This document shows, one piece after another, positions 27,333 through 36,037 of a stretch of DNA of 64,000 nucleotides; position 1 is the first letter of the stretch; each line of letters begins with the position of its first letter. A program made the position numbers and the translations under genes. The DNA is from Palleronia caenipelagi (GTDB lineage: Bacteria > Pseudomonadota > Alphaproteobacteria > Rhodobacterales > Rhodobacteraceae): contig NZ_VFSV01000001.1 in the NCBI RefSeq assembly GCF_007004065.1, positions 124,001 to 188,000 of the forward strand, written 5' to 3'. The notes beneath the pieces were generated by a model. It saw nothing but the letters and a program-made list of their open reading frames with translations, ran no database searches and was not told where the DNA came from.

Positions 27333-29009
27333 ATGAACGATATGTCCCCGAACCCGTCCCGCCGCCGCGATGTGTCCAAGACGCGGGGACGACCGCTCGA
27401 TGATACGGCTCTCGCCGAGGTTGCTGCGCTGGTCGGCGACGACCTCCGGCGCGATCTGCTGATCGAATATCTGCATCTCATTCAGGACCGCTACAGGCAT
27501 CTGTCGGCGGCCCATATCCGGGCTCTGGCGGAGCTGATGAAGATCGGACAGGCCGAAATCTACGAGGTCGCAAGCTTCTACGATCATTTCGATCTGGTGA
27601 AGGAAGGCGAGACCCCGCCGCCGGCTCTGACCATACGGGTCTGTGACGGCATCGCGTGCCAACTGGCTGGGGCTGAGGCCCTGCATAAGGCGCTGGAGCA
27701 GGGCGTGGACGCCGCACAGGTGCGTGTGGTGCACGCGCCCTGCATGGGCGGGTGCGATGTCGCGCCCGCGGTTCGTGTGGGGGACCGGGAGATCGGGCAG
27801 GCGGCGGTCGAGGGCGTTCAAGCCCTGATCGGCTCGGGGGACACCGATGTGATGTTGCCCGATTACACGGATCTCGACGCCTATCGCGCCGAAGGCGGCT
27901 ATACCCAGTTGCAAAAGCTGCGGGACGGTGAGGTGAGCGTCGAACAGGTGATCGAGACGCTGGGCGATGCATCCCTGCGCGGACTCGGGGGCGCGGGCTT
28001 CCCCACGGGACGCAAGTGGTCGCTGGTGGGCCAGAACGCCGGGCCGCGGCTGATGACCGTCAACGGCGACGAGGGCGAGCCGGGCACCTTCAAGGACCGC
28101 TATTATCTGGAGCGCAACCCTCACGGCATGCTCGAAGGCGCCCTGATCGGGGCCACCTGTGTCGAGGCAGAGGGGCTCTACATCTACATGCGCGACGAGT
28201 ATCCGGCGGTGCTGGAGATCCTGCGCCGGGAGATTTCCGCGCTGGAGGATGCGGGGCTGGTCGAGCCGGGCTTCATCTCGCTGCGCCGGGGGGCGGGCGC
28301 CTATATCTGCGGCGAAGAGAGCGCCATGGTCGAGAGCATCGAGGGCAAGCGCGGCCTGCCACGCTTGCGCCCGCCGGTGATCGGGCAGGTGGGGCTGTTC
28401 GGCCGGCCGACGCTGAACAACAATGTGGAGACGCTCTATTGGGTGCCGCAGATCCTTGAAAAAGGCGCGGCGTGGTTCGCTGATCAGGGCAGTGAGGATC
28501 ATCCAGGGTTCCGGTCGTGGTCGGTCTCGGGCCGGGTGCGCAACCCGGGCGTCTGGAAAGCGCCTGCGGGCGTCACCGTGCGGGAGTTGATCGAGATGGC
28601 TGGCGGCATGGCGGAGGGCCATGCGTTCAAGGCGTATCTGCCGGGCGGCGCCTCGGGTGGCATCCTTCCGGCCTCCAAAGGCGACGTGGCCCTCGATTTC
28701 GGGGGAGAACTGGCGGAATTGGGCGGGTTCGTCGGTTCTCATGCGGTGGTTGTGTTCAGCGATCAGGACAACATGAAGGATGTCGCGCTGAACCTCATAG
28801 ATTTCTTTGCCCATGAGAGCTGCGGCCAGTGCACACCCTGTCGGGGCGGCACCGAAAAGCTCAGCCAACTGCTGCGCCGGGAGACGCTGGACGAGGAGGC
28901 CATTTCCGATCTCGAACAGGTTATGCGCGACGCGTCGATTTGCGGTCTCGGGCAAGCGGCGCCGAACCCCGTGCGGCATTTGTTGACCTATTTCCGGGAG
29001 GACCTGTGA
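27333..29009 (+). CDS. fdsB: NAD-dependent formate dehydrogenase, fused FdsG-FdsB (diaphorase) subunit
   Basis: A 558-residue fusion. Residues about 20-160 are a NuoE/FdsG-like thioredoxin-fold [2Fe-2S] domain with CDGIACQLAG and CMGGCD cysteines; the rest is NuoF/FdsB-like with the NADH site GLGGAGFPTGRKW, the FMN site NGDEGEPGTFKDR, and the C-terminal [4Fe-4S] motif ESCGQCTPCRGG. It passes electrons from the molybdenum subunit to NAD+. In Rhodobacter capsulatus the two parts are separate genes (fdsG, fdsB). The fdsA ATG follows 1 nt after the stop. Confidence 0.93.
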   Translation: MNDMSPNPSRRRDVSKTRGRPLDDTALAEVAALVGDDLRRDLLIEYLHLIQDRYRHLSAAHIRALAELMKIGQAEIYEVASFYDHFDLVKEGETPPPALTIRVCDGIACQLAGAEALHKALEQGVDAAQVRVVHAPCMGGCDVAPAVRVGDREIGQAAVEGVQALIGSGDTDVMLPDYTDLDAYRAEGGYTQLQKLRDGEVSVEQVIETLGDASLRGLGGAGFPTGRKWSLVGQNAGPRLMTVNGDEGEPGTFKDRYYLERNPHGMLEGALIGATCVEAEGLYIYMRDEYPAVLEILRREISALEDAGLVEPGFISLRRGAGAYICGEESAMVESIEGKRGLPRLRPPVIGQVGLFGRPTLNNNVETLYWVPQILEKGAAWFADQGSEDHPGFRSWSVSGRVRNPGVWKAPAGVTVRELIEMAGGMAEGHAFKAYLPGGASGGILPASKGDVALDFGGELAELGGFVGSHAVVVFSDQDNMKDVALNLIDFFAHESCGQCTPCRGGTEKLSQLLRRETLDEEAISDLEQVMRDASICGLGQAAPNPVRHLLTYFREDL

Positions 29010-29010
29010 C

Positions 29011-31788
29011 ATGACCGGATCTGTGAAAATCACTCTGGACGGGCGCGAGATCGAGGTCGAAGAAGGCCGGACCATCTGGCAGGCTGCTCAGGCGGAAGGC
29101 ACCGATATTCCTCATCTTTGCTGGCGTGATGAACCGGGTTACCGGTCCGACGGCAATTGCCGCGCCTGCATGGTCGAGATCGAGGGTGAGAACGTGCTTG
29201 CGCCGTCCTGTGCCCGTGCCGTGACCGATGGCATGGTGATCCATACGACCAGTGACCGCGCCGTGAAATCGCGGGAGATGGTGTTTGAGCTGCTGGCCGC
29301 CGACATGCCTGCTGCCAAAGACGGCCCCGATGACGAGTCTGCGTTCTGGGGCTGGGCACGGGAAATGGGGATCTCTGATGAGGGTGAGGCCCGCTTGCCC
29401 GGCGCTGAGACCGCACCCTGCCACGACGTGACCAATCCGGCCATTGCGGTGAATTTTGAGGCATGCATCGCCTGCAATCTTTGCGTGCGGGCGTGCCGCG
29501 AAGTGCAGGTGAATGACGTGCTTGGGATGGCCGGTCGCGGCGCCCACGCGGTGCCGGTCTTCGACCAACAGGATCCGATGGGGCTGTCGACCTGCGTGAC
29601 CTGCGGTGAATGCGTGCAGGCTTGTCCCACCGGCGCTCTGATGGAGAAATCCCTCATGGACACCGAGGCCAAGACCCGCGTGGTGGCCGAAGATGCCCTG
29701 GAGGTTGTGAAGTCTGTTTGTCCCTTCTGCGGCGTGGGCTGTCAGACCGAAGTTTCTGTGGCCGATGGCAAGATTGTCCGGGTCGACGGTCGCGACGGTC
29801 CGGCGAACGAGAACCGGCTCTGCGTGAAGGGGCGGTTCGGTTATGACTACGCCATGTCGCCGCGCCGCCTGACCAGGCCGCTGATCCGCCGCGACGACGC
29901 GCCCAAGGATGCGGTGCTCGACATGTCCAAAGACGTCTCCGAGCTGTTCCGCGAGGCCACATGGGACGAGGCCATGGAGCGCGCGGCAAAGGGTCTCGTC
30001 GAGATCCGGGACGCGGATGGGGGCGGGGCGATTGCGGGCTTTGGCTCGGCCAAGGGCTCCAACGAAGAGGCCTACCTGTTCCAGAAGCTCATCCGCGCGG
30101 GCTTTGGCACCAACAACGTGGACCACTGCACGCGGCTCTGCCATGCGTCCTCGGTCTCGGCGCTGCTCGAAGGCGTCGGCTCCGGCGCGGTTTCAGCGCC
30201 GTTCATGGACGCGGAAAAGGCCGATTGCGTGATCGTCATCGGCTCCCGTCCCACAGTGAACCACCCGGTCGCTGCGACTTATTTCAAGCGCGCTGCCAAG
30301 CGGGGAACAAAATTTGTCATCTGCGATCCGCGCAAGCAGGACATGATGCTCCATGCCGAGCATTCGCTTCAGTTCAAGCCAGGCACTGATGTGGCCATGC
30401 TGAACGCCATGCTGCACGTGATCGTCGAAGAAGAGCTCTACGAACGCGACTATATCGCCGCCAATGTCTCGGAGTTTGAAGCGCTCAAGGCCAAGGTCGC
30501 GGCGTTCTCACCCGAAGAGATGGCGCCGGTCTGCGGCATCGACGCGGACGAGCTGCGCGCGGTGGCCCGCCTCTACGCGACCTCCGAGCGGTCGATCATT
30601 TTCTGGGGCATGGGGGTCAGCCAGCATGTCCACGGAACGGATAACTGTCGCTGCCTGATCGCGTTGGCGCTGATCACCGGTCATGTGGGACGGCCCGGCA
30701 CGGGTCTGCACCCGCTGCGGGGGCAGAACAACGTTCAGGGTGCGTCCGATGCAGGTCTGATTCCCATGTCCTTCCCCGATTATGTGCCGGTGACTGATCC
30801 CGAGGCACGGGCGCGGTTCGAGGATGCGTGGGGCCGTCCGCTGGATCCCGAAAAGGGCCTGACCGTGGTTGAAATCATCGACGCCATCCATGCCGGGGAG
30901 ATCCGGGGGATGTATGTGATGGGCGAAAACCCGGCCATGTCCGATCCCGATCAGAACCACGCCCGTGGCGCGCTGGCCAAGCTCGACCATCTCGTGGTGC
31001 AGGATATCTTCCTCACGGAGACGGCGCGCTTTGCAGATGTGGTGCTGCCCGCCTCCGCTCATGCGGAGAAGCTTGGGACCTTTACCAATTCCAACCGGCA
31101 GGTGCAGATGGGTCGTCCTGCGATTCCGATGCCCGGCGATGCGCGGCAGGATCTGGAACTGCTGATCGATCTGGGCAAGCGCTGCGGCATGGATTGGGAT
31201 TATGCCGGACCTGCCGAGGTCTTCGCGGAGATGGCGTCGCTGATGCCGTCACTCACGGGCATCTCGTGGGAAATGGTCGAGGCCGAGGACAGCGTGACCT
31301 ACCCGCTGGACGGCGACACTCAGAAATGGGTGATCTTCGACCAGGGCTTCCCGACGAAGGACAAACGCGGCAAGCTTGTGCCCGCCGATCTGGTGCCGCC
31401 CGATGAGCTTCCCGACAGCGAGTTCCCGATGGTGCTGACCACCGGGCGTTTGCTGGAGCACTGGCACACGGGCGCGATGACGCGGCCCTCTGATGTGCTG
31501 GATGCGCTTGAGCCCGAAGCCATGGCGGCCATGAACCCGGGTGAGATCGCGCGGGCGGGACTCTCGGCGGGACAGCAAGTCACCGTAGAGACCCGGCGCG
31601 GCACGATCACCGCGACGCTCCGCGCCGACCGGGACGTGGCGGACGGAATGGTGTTTGTGCCGTTCTGCTTCTTTGAAGCGCCCGCCAACATGCTGACCAA
31701 CCCGTCTCTGGATCCGTTCGGCAAGATCCCCGAGTTCAAGTTCTGCGCTGCGCGTGTGCGGTCCGGGGAGGTGCTCGCCGCCGAGTAA
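29011..31788 (+). CDS. fdsA: Formate dehydrogenase catalytic subunit (Mo-bisMGD)
   Basis: A 925-residue catalytic subunit that oxidises formate to CO2. In order: N-terminal NuoG-like [2Fe-2S] domain (CWRDEPGYRSDGNCRAC), two [4Fe-4S] ferredoxin motifs (CIACNLCVRAC, CVTCGECVQAC), the CPFCGVGC cluster of the molybdopterin domain, and the active-site Cys377-His378 in CTRLCHASS, so it is a cysteine enzyme, not a selenoprotein. No fdsC (fdhD-like sulfurtransferase) or fdsD gene follows here, unlike the usual fdsGBACD order. Confidence 0.95.
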   Translation: MTGSVKITLDGREIEVEEGRTIWQAAQAEGTDIPHLCWRDEPGYRSDGNCRACMVEIEGENVLAPSCARAVTDGMVIHTTSDRAVKSREMVFELLAADMPAAKDGPDDESAFWGWAREMGISDEGEARLPGAETAPCHDVTNPAIAVNFEACIACNLCVRACREVQVNDVLGMAGRGAHAVPVFDQQDPMGLSTCVTCGECVQACPTGALMEKSLMDTEAKTRVVAEDALEVVKSVCPFCGVGCQTEVSVADGKIVRVDGRDGPANENRLCVKGRFGYDYAMSPRRLTRPLIRRDDAPKDAVLDMSKDVSELFREATWDEAMERAAKGLVEIRDADGGGAIAGFGSAKGSNEEAYLFQKLIRAGFGTNNVDHCTRLCHASSVSALLEGVGSGAVSAPFMDAEKADCVIVIGSRPTVNHPVAATYFKRAAKRGTKFVICDPRKQDMMLHAEHSLQFKPGTDVAMLNAMLHVIVEEELYERDYIAANVSEFEALKAKVAAFSPEEMAPVCGIDADELRAVARLYATSERSIIFWGMGVSQHVHGTDNCRCLIALALITGHVGRPGTGLHPLRGQNNVQGASDAGLIPMSFPDYVPVTDPEARARFEDAWGRPLDPEKGLTVVEIIDAIHAGEIRGMYVMGENPAMSDPDQNHARGALAKLDHLVVQDIFLTETARFADVVLPASAHAEKLGTFTNSNRQVQMGRPAIPMPGDARQDLELLIDLGKRCGMDWDYAGPAEVFAEMASLMPSLTGISWEMVEAEDSVTYPLDGDTQKWVIFDQGFPTKDKRGKLVPADLVPPDELPDSEFPMVLTTGRLLEHWHTGAMTRPSDVLDALEPEAMAAMNPGEIARAGLSAGQQVTVETRRGTITATLRADRDVADGMVFVPFCFFEAPANMLTNPSLDPFGKIPEFKFCAARVRSGEVLAAE

Positions 31789-31824
31789 GCCATGCGGTTG
31801 CTGCAATGCGGCATTTCGGGATTG

Positions 31825-31870
31825 GGCGTAGAGCTGCGCCCGTCCTCCCCATAAATACTCCGGCGACCCC
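31825..31870 (+). repeat. Dispersed intergenic repeat, degenerate copy D
   Basis: GCTGCGCCCGTCCTCCCCATAAATACTCCGG keeps part of the order seen in copies A and B (CTGCCCC, CTCCCC, TATTT-like), and forms the left half of the hairpin before the DUF1127 gene. Assignment is tentative. Confidence 0.35.
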
Positions 31871-31886
31871 ATACACGCCGGAGTAT
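31855..31886 (+). promoter_or_regulatory. Hairpin that buries the DUF1127 ribosome binding site
   Basis: ATACTCCGGCG pairs perfectly with CGCCGGAGTAT across a 10-nt loop. The right arm contains GGAG (31880-31883), the only Shine-Dalgarno-like sequence before the ATG at 31894. It may also terminate the fds transcripts (AAAATCC, not a T-run, follows), so its role is open: translational control or simple 3' end. Confidence 0.5.
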
Positions 31887-31893
31887 AAAATCC

Positions 31894-32115
31894 ATGGCTC
31901 ACACCTTTGACAGCACCCTCACCGCCTCCGCCTCTGAAAAGAAGGGCGGCCTCTGGGCAGCCCTCAGCCGCGGCTTCGTGGCCTTTTGCGAGGCCCAGTC
32001 GCGCCAGAAAGACGTCGCCTATTTCGAGGCCAAGAGCGACGAAGAGCTCGCCGCCATGGGCCTGAAGCGCGCGGACATCGTGCGCCACGTCTTCCGCGAC
32101 CGGATGTTCCTCTGA
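31894..32115 (+). CDS. DUF1127 small protein
   Basis: A 73-residue protein whose C-terminal half fits the DUF1127 domain, with the ending GLKRADIVRHVFRDRM. Alphaproteobacterial DUF1127 proteins are small and arginine-rich and have been tied to phosphate, RNA turnover and stress physiology; no enzymatic function is known. It is monocistronic, flanked by a hairpin on each side. Confidence 0.82.
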   Translation: MAHTFDSTLTASASEKKGGLWAALSRGFVAFCEAQSRQKDVAYFEAKSDEELAAMGLKRADIVRHVFRDRMFL

Positions 32116-32125
32116 CCTGACGACT

Positions 32126-32154
32126 GCGATCACGGGACGCGGTTTCGTGATCGC
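32126..32154 (+). terminator. Hairpin after the DUF1127 gene
   Basis: GCGATCACG and CGTGATCGC form a 9-bp stem with an 11-nt loop, 10 nt past the stop. No T-run, so termination would be weak. Confidence 0.5.
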
Positions 32155-32221
32155 CTGCCGGGGCGGGCTTGACGATGGGAGCGGATTCTCGCACTGACGC
32201 GCAACGTCCAGTGGAGCCCTC

Positions 32222-33517
32222 ATGTCCAGCCCAGCCCCGTTTTCCCGTTTCGAATGGATGATCGCCTGGCGCTACCTGCGCGCCCGCCGCGCCGAAGGCG
32301 GCGTCAGCGTGATGACCTGGATCAGCCTGATCGGTATCACCCTCGCGGTTTTTGCGCTGATCGCCACGCTTGCCGTGCGGGCGGGATTCCGGGCGGAGTT
32401 TGTGGACACAATCCTCGGGGCCAACGCCCATGTGACGGTCTATTCCGTGCCCTACACGTCCGAGACCGGCGCAACCTCCCGCGCGATTACCGATTATGAC
32501 GCGATGGCTGAGCGGGTGCGTGCAGTGCCCGGCGTGGTCCGCGCCGCGCCGCTCGTCAAAGGGCAGGTCATGGCGAGCTTTCAGGGCGAAACCCGGGGGG
32601 TGCAGGTCTTTGGCATGCGGGCTGACGATCTGCGCGCCTTGCCGCGCATCGCGGATCCGGAAACCTCGCTCGGGTCTCTGGATGGTTATGGCGTTGAGAA
32701 CAATCCGGTTATTGCCATCGGCACCGGCGTGGCGCGGGAGCTGGGCGTTGTCGTAGGCGACACGATCCGGCTGATCTCGCCTGACGGGGCCAGGACGCCC
32801 TTTGGGACCACGCCGCGCGTGTCCAACTACATGGTCGGCTATATCTTTTCCGCCGGACGCTATGATGTGGACGTGACGCGGGTCTACATGCCCTTCGCCG
32901 AGGCGCAGGTCTATTTCAACTCCGAGGGTGCCGCGACAGAACTTGAGGTGATCACTGAGCACCCCGAAGAAGTGGACGAGATTGTCGGTCCGATCCTCAC
33001 CGCGGCCGGCGAGCGGACCATCGGCTGGACGTGGAAGAACGCCAGCGGCAGTTTCCTCCGCGCCCTCGATATCGAGGATAACGTGATGTTCGTCATCCTG
33101 TCGGTGCTGGTGCTGATCGCGGCCATGAACATCGTCTCGGGCCTGATCATGCTGGTGAAGAACAAGGGCCGCGACATCGGCATCCTGCGCACCATCGGCC
33201 TGACTGAAGGGACGATTCTGCGGGTCTTCTTTATCTGCGGATCACTCACCGGGGTCATCGGGACATTGGGGGGCGTCGCGCTGGGGGTGTTGTTCGCGAC
33301 CTATATCGATCCGATCTTCTCCTTTGTGAACTACGTGGCCGGTGGCGGGGTCTGGGATCCGTCGATCCGCGGCATCTACGCGCTTCCGGCAAAGCTGCAG
33401 TGGGGTGATGTCATGTCCGCGGTGATTCTTTCGCTGGGGTTAAGCTTTGTGGTGACAATCTTCCCGGCGCGCCGTGCTGCGCGGATGAACCCGGTGGAGG
33501 CCCTGCGCTATGAGTGA
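32222..33517 (+). CDS. lolC: Lipoprotein-releasing ABC transporter permease (LolC/LolE type)
   Basis: A 431-residue inner-membrane permease with one N-terminal helix (near 35-55), a periplasmic domain of about 230 residues, and three C-terminal helices, the FtsX-like layout of LolC/E. The N-terminus ends ...[23 protein letters not shown], typical of this family. It works with LolD to extract lipoproteins from the inner membrane. A single permease gene suggests a homodimer (LolF-like), common outside gammaproteobacteria. It overlaps lolD by 8 nt. Confidence 0.93.
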   Translation: MSSPAPFSRFEWMIAWRYLRARRAEGGVSVMTWISLIGITLAVFALIATLAVRAGFRAEFVDTILGANAHVTVYSVPYTSETGATSRAITDYDAMAERVRAVPGVVRAAPLVKGQVMASFQGETRGVQVFGMRADDLRALPRIADPETSLGSLDGYGVENNPVIAIGTGVARELGVVVGDTIRLISPDGARTPFGTTPRVSNYMVGYIFSAGRYDVDVTRVYMPFAEAQVYFNSEGAATELEVITEHPEEVDEIVGPILTAAGERTIGWTWKNASGSFLRALDIEDNVMFVILSVLVLIAAMNIVSGLIMLVKNKGRDIGILRTIGLTEGTILRVFFICGSLTGVIGTLGGVALGVLFATYIDPIFSFVNYVAGGGVWDPSIRGIYALPAKLQWGDVMSAVILSLGLSFVVTIFPARRAARMNPVEALRYE

Positions 33518-34196
33518 CATGATCTCACTGGAACTCGACGGGATCGAGAAGGCCTATAACAAAGGCACCGACAAGGAAGTCGCCGTGCTGCGCGGCGCGT
33601 CCGTCGCGATCAAGGCAGGTGAGGCCGTGGCGCTGGTGGCCCCGTCGGGGACCGGCAAGTCGACTTTGCTGCACATCGCGGGCCTGTTGGACACGGCCGA
33701 TGCAGGCGCGGTGCGGATCGGGGGCGAGGAGATGACCGGCCTCAGCGACCGCCGCCGGACCGGGGTGCGGCGGCGGGATGTGGGCTTTGTCTATCAGTTC
33801 CACCACCTGTTGCCGGAGTTCACGGCCGAAGAAAATATTGTTTTGCCCCAACTCGCTGAGGGCGTGGCACAGAGCGTCGCCGCCGGCCATGCGCGGGCTT
33901 TGATGGAGAGCGTCGGCGTCGGTGGCCGGGCCGATCACCGGCCTGCGGCGCTGTCGGGTGGCGAACAACAGCGGGTGGCGTTCTGCCGTGCCCTGGCGAA
34001 CCGTCCCCGGGTGCTGCTGGCCGATGAGCCGACGGGGAACCTCGATCCTGAGACGTCCGATACCGTGTTCGAGGCGATGATGACGCTGGTGCGGGAAACG
34101 GGGCTCGCGGCCTTGATCGCGACCCACAATATGGAGCTCGCCGCGCGTATGGACCGGGTGCTGAGGCTCCAGGACGGGCGGATCGTCTGCGATTGA
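33510..34196 (+). CDS. lolD: Lipoprotein-releasing ABC transporter ATPase
   Basis: A 228-residue ATP-binding protein with Walker [10 protein letters not shown] at residues 44-52 (Ala replaces the usual first Gly), the signature LSGGEQQR, and Walker [13 protein letters not shown]. It drives the LolC-type permease encoded just upstream with an 8-nt overlap. The gene is followed by a dispersed repeat and a terminator. Confidence 0.95.
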   Translation: MSDMISLELDGIEKAYNKGTDKEVAVLRGASVAIKAGEAVALVAPSGTGKSTLLHIAGLLDTADAGAVRIGGEEMTGLSDRRRTGVRRRDVGFVYQFHHLLPEFTAEENIVLPQLAEGVAQSVAAGHARALMESVGVGGRADHRPAALSGGEQQRVAFCRALANRPRVLLADEPTGNLDPETSDTVFEAMMTLVRETGLAALIATHNMELAARMDRVLRLQDGRIVCD

Positions 34197-34198
34197 TC

Positions 34199-34268
34199 GG
34201 GGTAGGGGCGCTGCCCCCGAGGACCTGACGGTCCTCTCCCCCGGGGTAATTTCTGACAAAAAGAATAA
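34199..34268 (+). repeat. Dispersed GC-rich intergenic repeat, copy B
   Basis: GGGGTAGGGGCGCTGCCCCC, then the stem GAGGACC-TGAC-GGTCCTC, then TCCCCCGGGGTAATTTCTGACAAAAAGAA. It has the same elements as copy A (6552-6626), with a different, longer stem around the same TGAC loop. Confidence 0.65.
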
Positions 34269-34296
34269 GGGCGCCTCGCGCGGCGCCCCTTGTTTT
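34267..34296. terminator. Bidirectional terminator between lolD and the aminotransferase
   Basis: GGGCGCC at 34269-34275 pairs with GGCGCCC at 34282-34288, with TTGTTTT after it on the plus strand and CTTATTCTTTTT on the minus strand. Confidence 0.85.
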
Positions 34297-34304
34297 GGTG
34301 TCGG

Positions 34305-35633
34305 TCAGTTGGTCAGGGCTGTGTCGATGGCCCGAGCAAGTTTGTCCGTGAGTTCGTCGATCTGGTCATCCGAGATGATGAAAGGCGGAGCGAGCAGGAT
34401 GTGGTCGCCGTGCTTGCCATCAATCGTCCCACCCGCCGGATAGCAGATCAGGCCGTTTTCCATCGCCGCCTTCTTGACCCTTGCATGGGTTTTTCGGGAG
34501 GGATCCAGGACGGCTTTGGTCTCGCGGTCGGCCACCAGTTCGATGCCCCGGAAGAGACCCCGACCCCGGATATCGCCCACATGGGGGTGCTGGCCAAGGC
34601 GGTCCGTGAGGGCGGCGACGAGGCGGTCGCCCTTGGCGTTGACGCCTGCCACGAGTCCATCGTCGATGAGCCGTTCGAGCACCGCATTGGCGGCGGCGGC
34701 GGCGAGCGGGTGGCCGTGATAGGTGTGGCCGTGCTGGAACGCCCCCGAGCCGTCAGCGATGGCTCGGTAGATATGTTCCTGACAGAGCATCGCGCCGATG
34801 GAGGCGTAGCCCGCGCCGAGGCCCTTGGCGATGGTGACGATATCGGGGGAGATGCCGTCCTGTTCGCAGGCAAAAAGCGTGCCGGTCCGGCCCATGCCGC
34901 ACATGACCTCGTCGAGGATCAAGAGGATGCCATGGGTGTCACAGATCTCGCGGATGCGCTTGAAGTAGCCGGGAACAGGAGCCAGCGCGCCGGCAGTGGC
35001 CCCCACCACGGGTTCTGCGATGAAGGCGATGACGCTGTCCGGGCCGAGCTCAACGAGTTTCTCCTCCAGCTCATTGGCCACGCGCAACCCGTACTCTTCG
35101 GCGCTCTCGCCATCCTGCTGGTCCCGATAGGGGTAGCAGGGAGCGATGTGATGGCACTGGACCAGCAGCGGCTGGTAGTTCTCGCGGCGCCACGCATTGC
35201 CGCCCGCAGCCAGCGCCCCGAGCGTATTGCCGTGGTAGCTTTGGCGGCGGGCGATGATGTGTCGTCGCTGGGGCTCGCCCTTTTCAAGGAAGAACTGGCG
35301 GGCCAGTTTCAGCGCCGCTTCAACCGCTTCGGACCCGCCGGAGAGGGGGTAGACGCGGGTGATGCCTTCGGGGGCGTTCTCGACCAGCTTACGCGCCAGA
35401 CGCTCGGTCACGTCGGTAGTAAAGAACCCCGTATGGGCAAAAGCGACCTGATCGAGTTGGGCATGCACAGCGGCGCGCACCTTCTCGTCCGAATGGCCGA
35501 GGCAGGAGACGGCCGCGCCCCCCGATCCGTCCAGATAACGGCGCCCGTCGGCGTCGATCAGATAGCATCCCTCTCCGGCGACGGCCTTGCGCAGCGCCGC
35601 CGAAGAGCGTCCGAATACCGCCGTATCAGCCAC
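34305..35633 (-). CDS. Class III (PLP) aminotransferase
   Basis: A 442-residue pyridoxal-phosphate aminotransferase of the omega (class III) type. It has SGGSEAVEAALKLARQ, YHGNTLGALAAGGN, LILDEVMCGMGRTG and the Schiff-base lysine in TIAKGLGAGY. Such enzymes act on amines, beta- or gamma-amino acids; the substrate cannot be read. Start GTG 35633 overlaps the universal stress protein stop by 8 nt; an ATG at 35681 would lie inside that gene. The coupling to a TRAP transporter suggests that an imported compound is transaminated. Confidence 0.9.
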   Translation of the reverse strand: MADTAVFGRSSAALRKAVAGEGCYLIDADGRRYLDGSGGAAVSCLGHSDEKVRAAVHAQLDQVAFAHTGFFTTDVTERLARKLVENAPEGITRVYPLSGGSEAVEAALKLARQFFLEKGEPQRRHIIARRQSYHGNTLGALAAGGNAWRRENYQPLLVQCHHIAPCYPYRDQQDGESAEEYGLRVANELEEKLVELGPDSVIAFIAEPVVGATAGALAPVPGYFKRIREICDTHGILLILDEVMCGMGRTGTLFACEQDGISPDIVTIAKGLGAGYASIGAMLCQEHIYRAIADGSGAFQHGHTYHGHPLAAAAANAVLERLIDDGLVAGVNAKGDRLVAALTDRLGQHPHVGDIRGRGLFRGIELVADRETKAVLDPSRKTHARVKKAAMENGLICYPAGGTIDGKHGDHILLAPPFIISDDQIDELTDKLARAIDTALTN

Positions 35634-36036
35634 GGGCGAGGAACACCGAGCATTCCGAATAGCGCGCCACGCGCGCCGCATTCGGACCGAGGAGGTTGTC
35701 GCTGGAGGAGCCCATGACGATCACGTCCACGTTCAGCTTCTTCGCGGCCGCGGTGATCTCGTCATAGATGCGCCCCCGCACCACGTGGGGGTGGATCTCC
35801 TGTGTCTCCGGGATATGCGTGTTCACCCACGCTGTCAGCTGTTCGCCCAGATCGTGAAGCGCCTGCGTGACGAACGCATCGTCAAAGAAGTTAGCGACCA
35901 TAGGCATGCCGAAATTCGGCATCACGGCGATGATGTGAAGAACACCGCCCTCGGCGAGGTGCAGAGCCCTCGGCAAGGCGTGTTCCCAAGATGCGGGGTC
36001 TCCCAGGTCGATGGGGAGGAGGATTGTGTTTGACAT
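35626..36036 (-). CDS. Universal stress protein (UspA family)
   Basis: A 136-residue Usp domain: NTILLPIDLGDPAS at the start and the ATP-site-like VMGSSSDNLLGPNAARVARYSECSVFLAR at the end, here G-S-S rather than the typical G-x-x-G with HG. The start at 36036 is 1 nt after the TRAP permease stop. Usp genes often accompany TRAP transporters (for example TeaD of the ectoine system, which modulates transport), and that is the likeliest role here. Confidence 0.9.
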   Translation of the reverse strand: MSNTILLPIDLGDPASWEHALPRALHLAEGGVLHIIAVMPNFGMPMVANFFDDAFVTQALHDLGEQLTAWVNTHIPETQEIHPHVVRGRIYDEITAAAKKLNVDVIVMGSSSDNLLGPNAARVARYSECSVFLARG

Positions 36037-36037
36037 A

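Noticed and set aside
24588-29075. Two minus-strand open frames of about 595 aa each
   Set aside because: Antisense to fhs and fdsB, which have clear family motifs; no ribosome sites and no motifs in the shadows.
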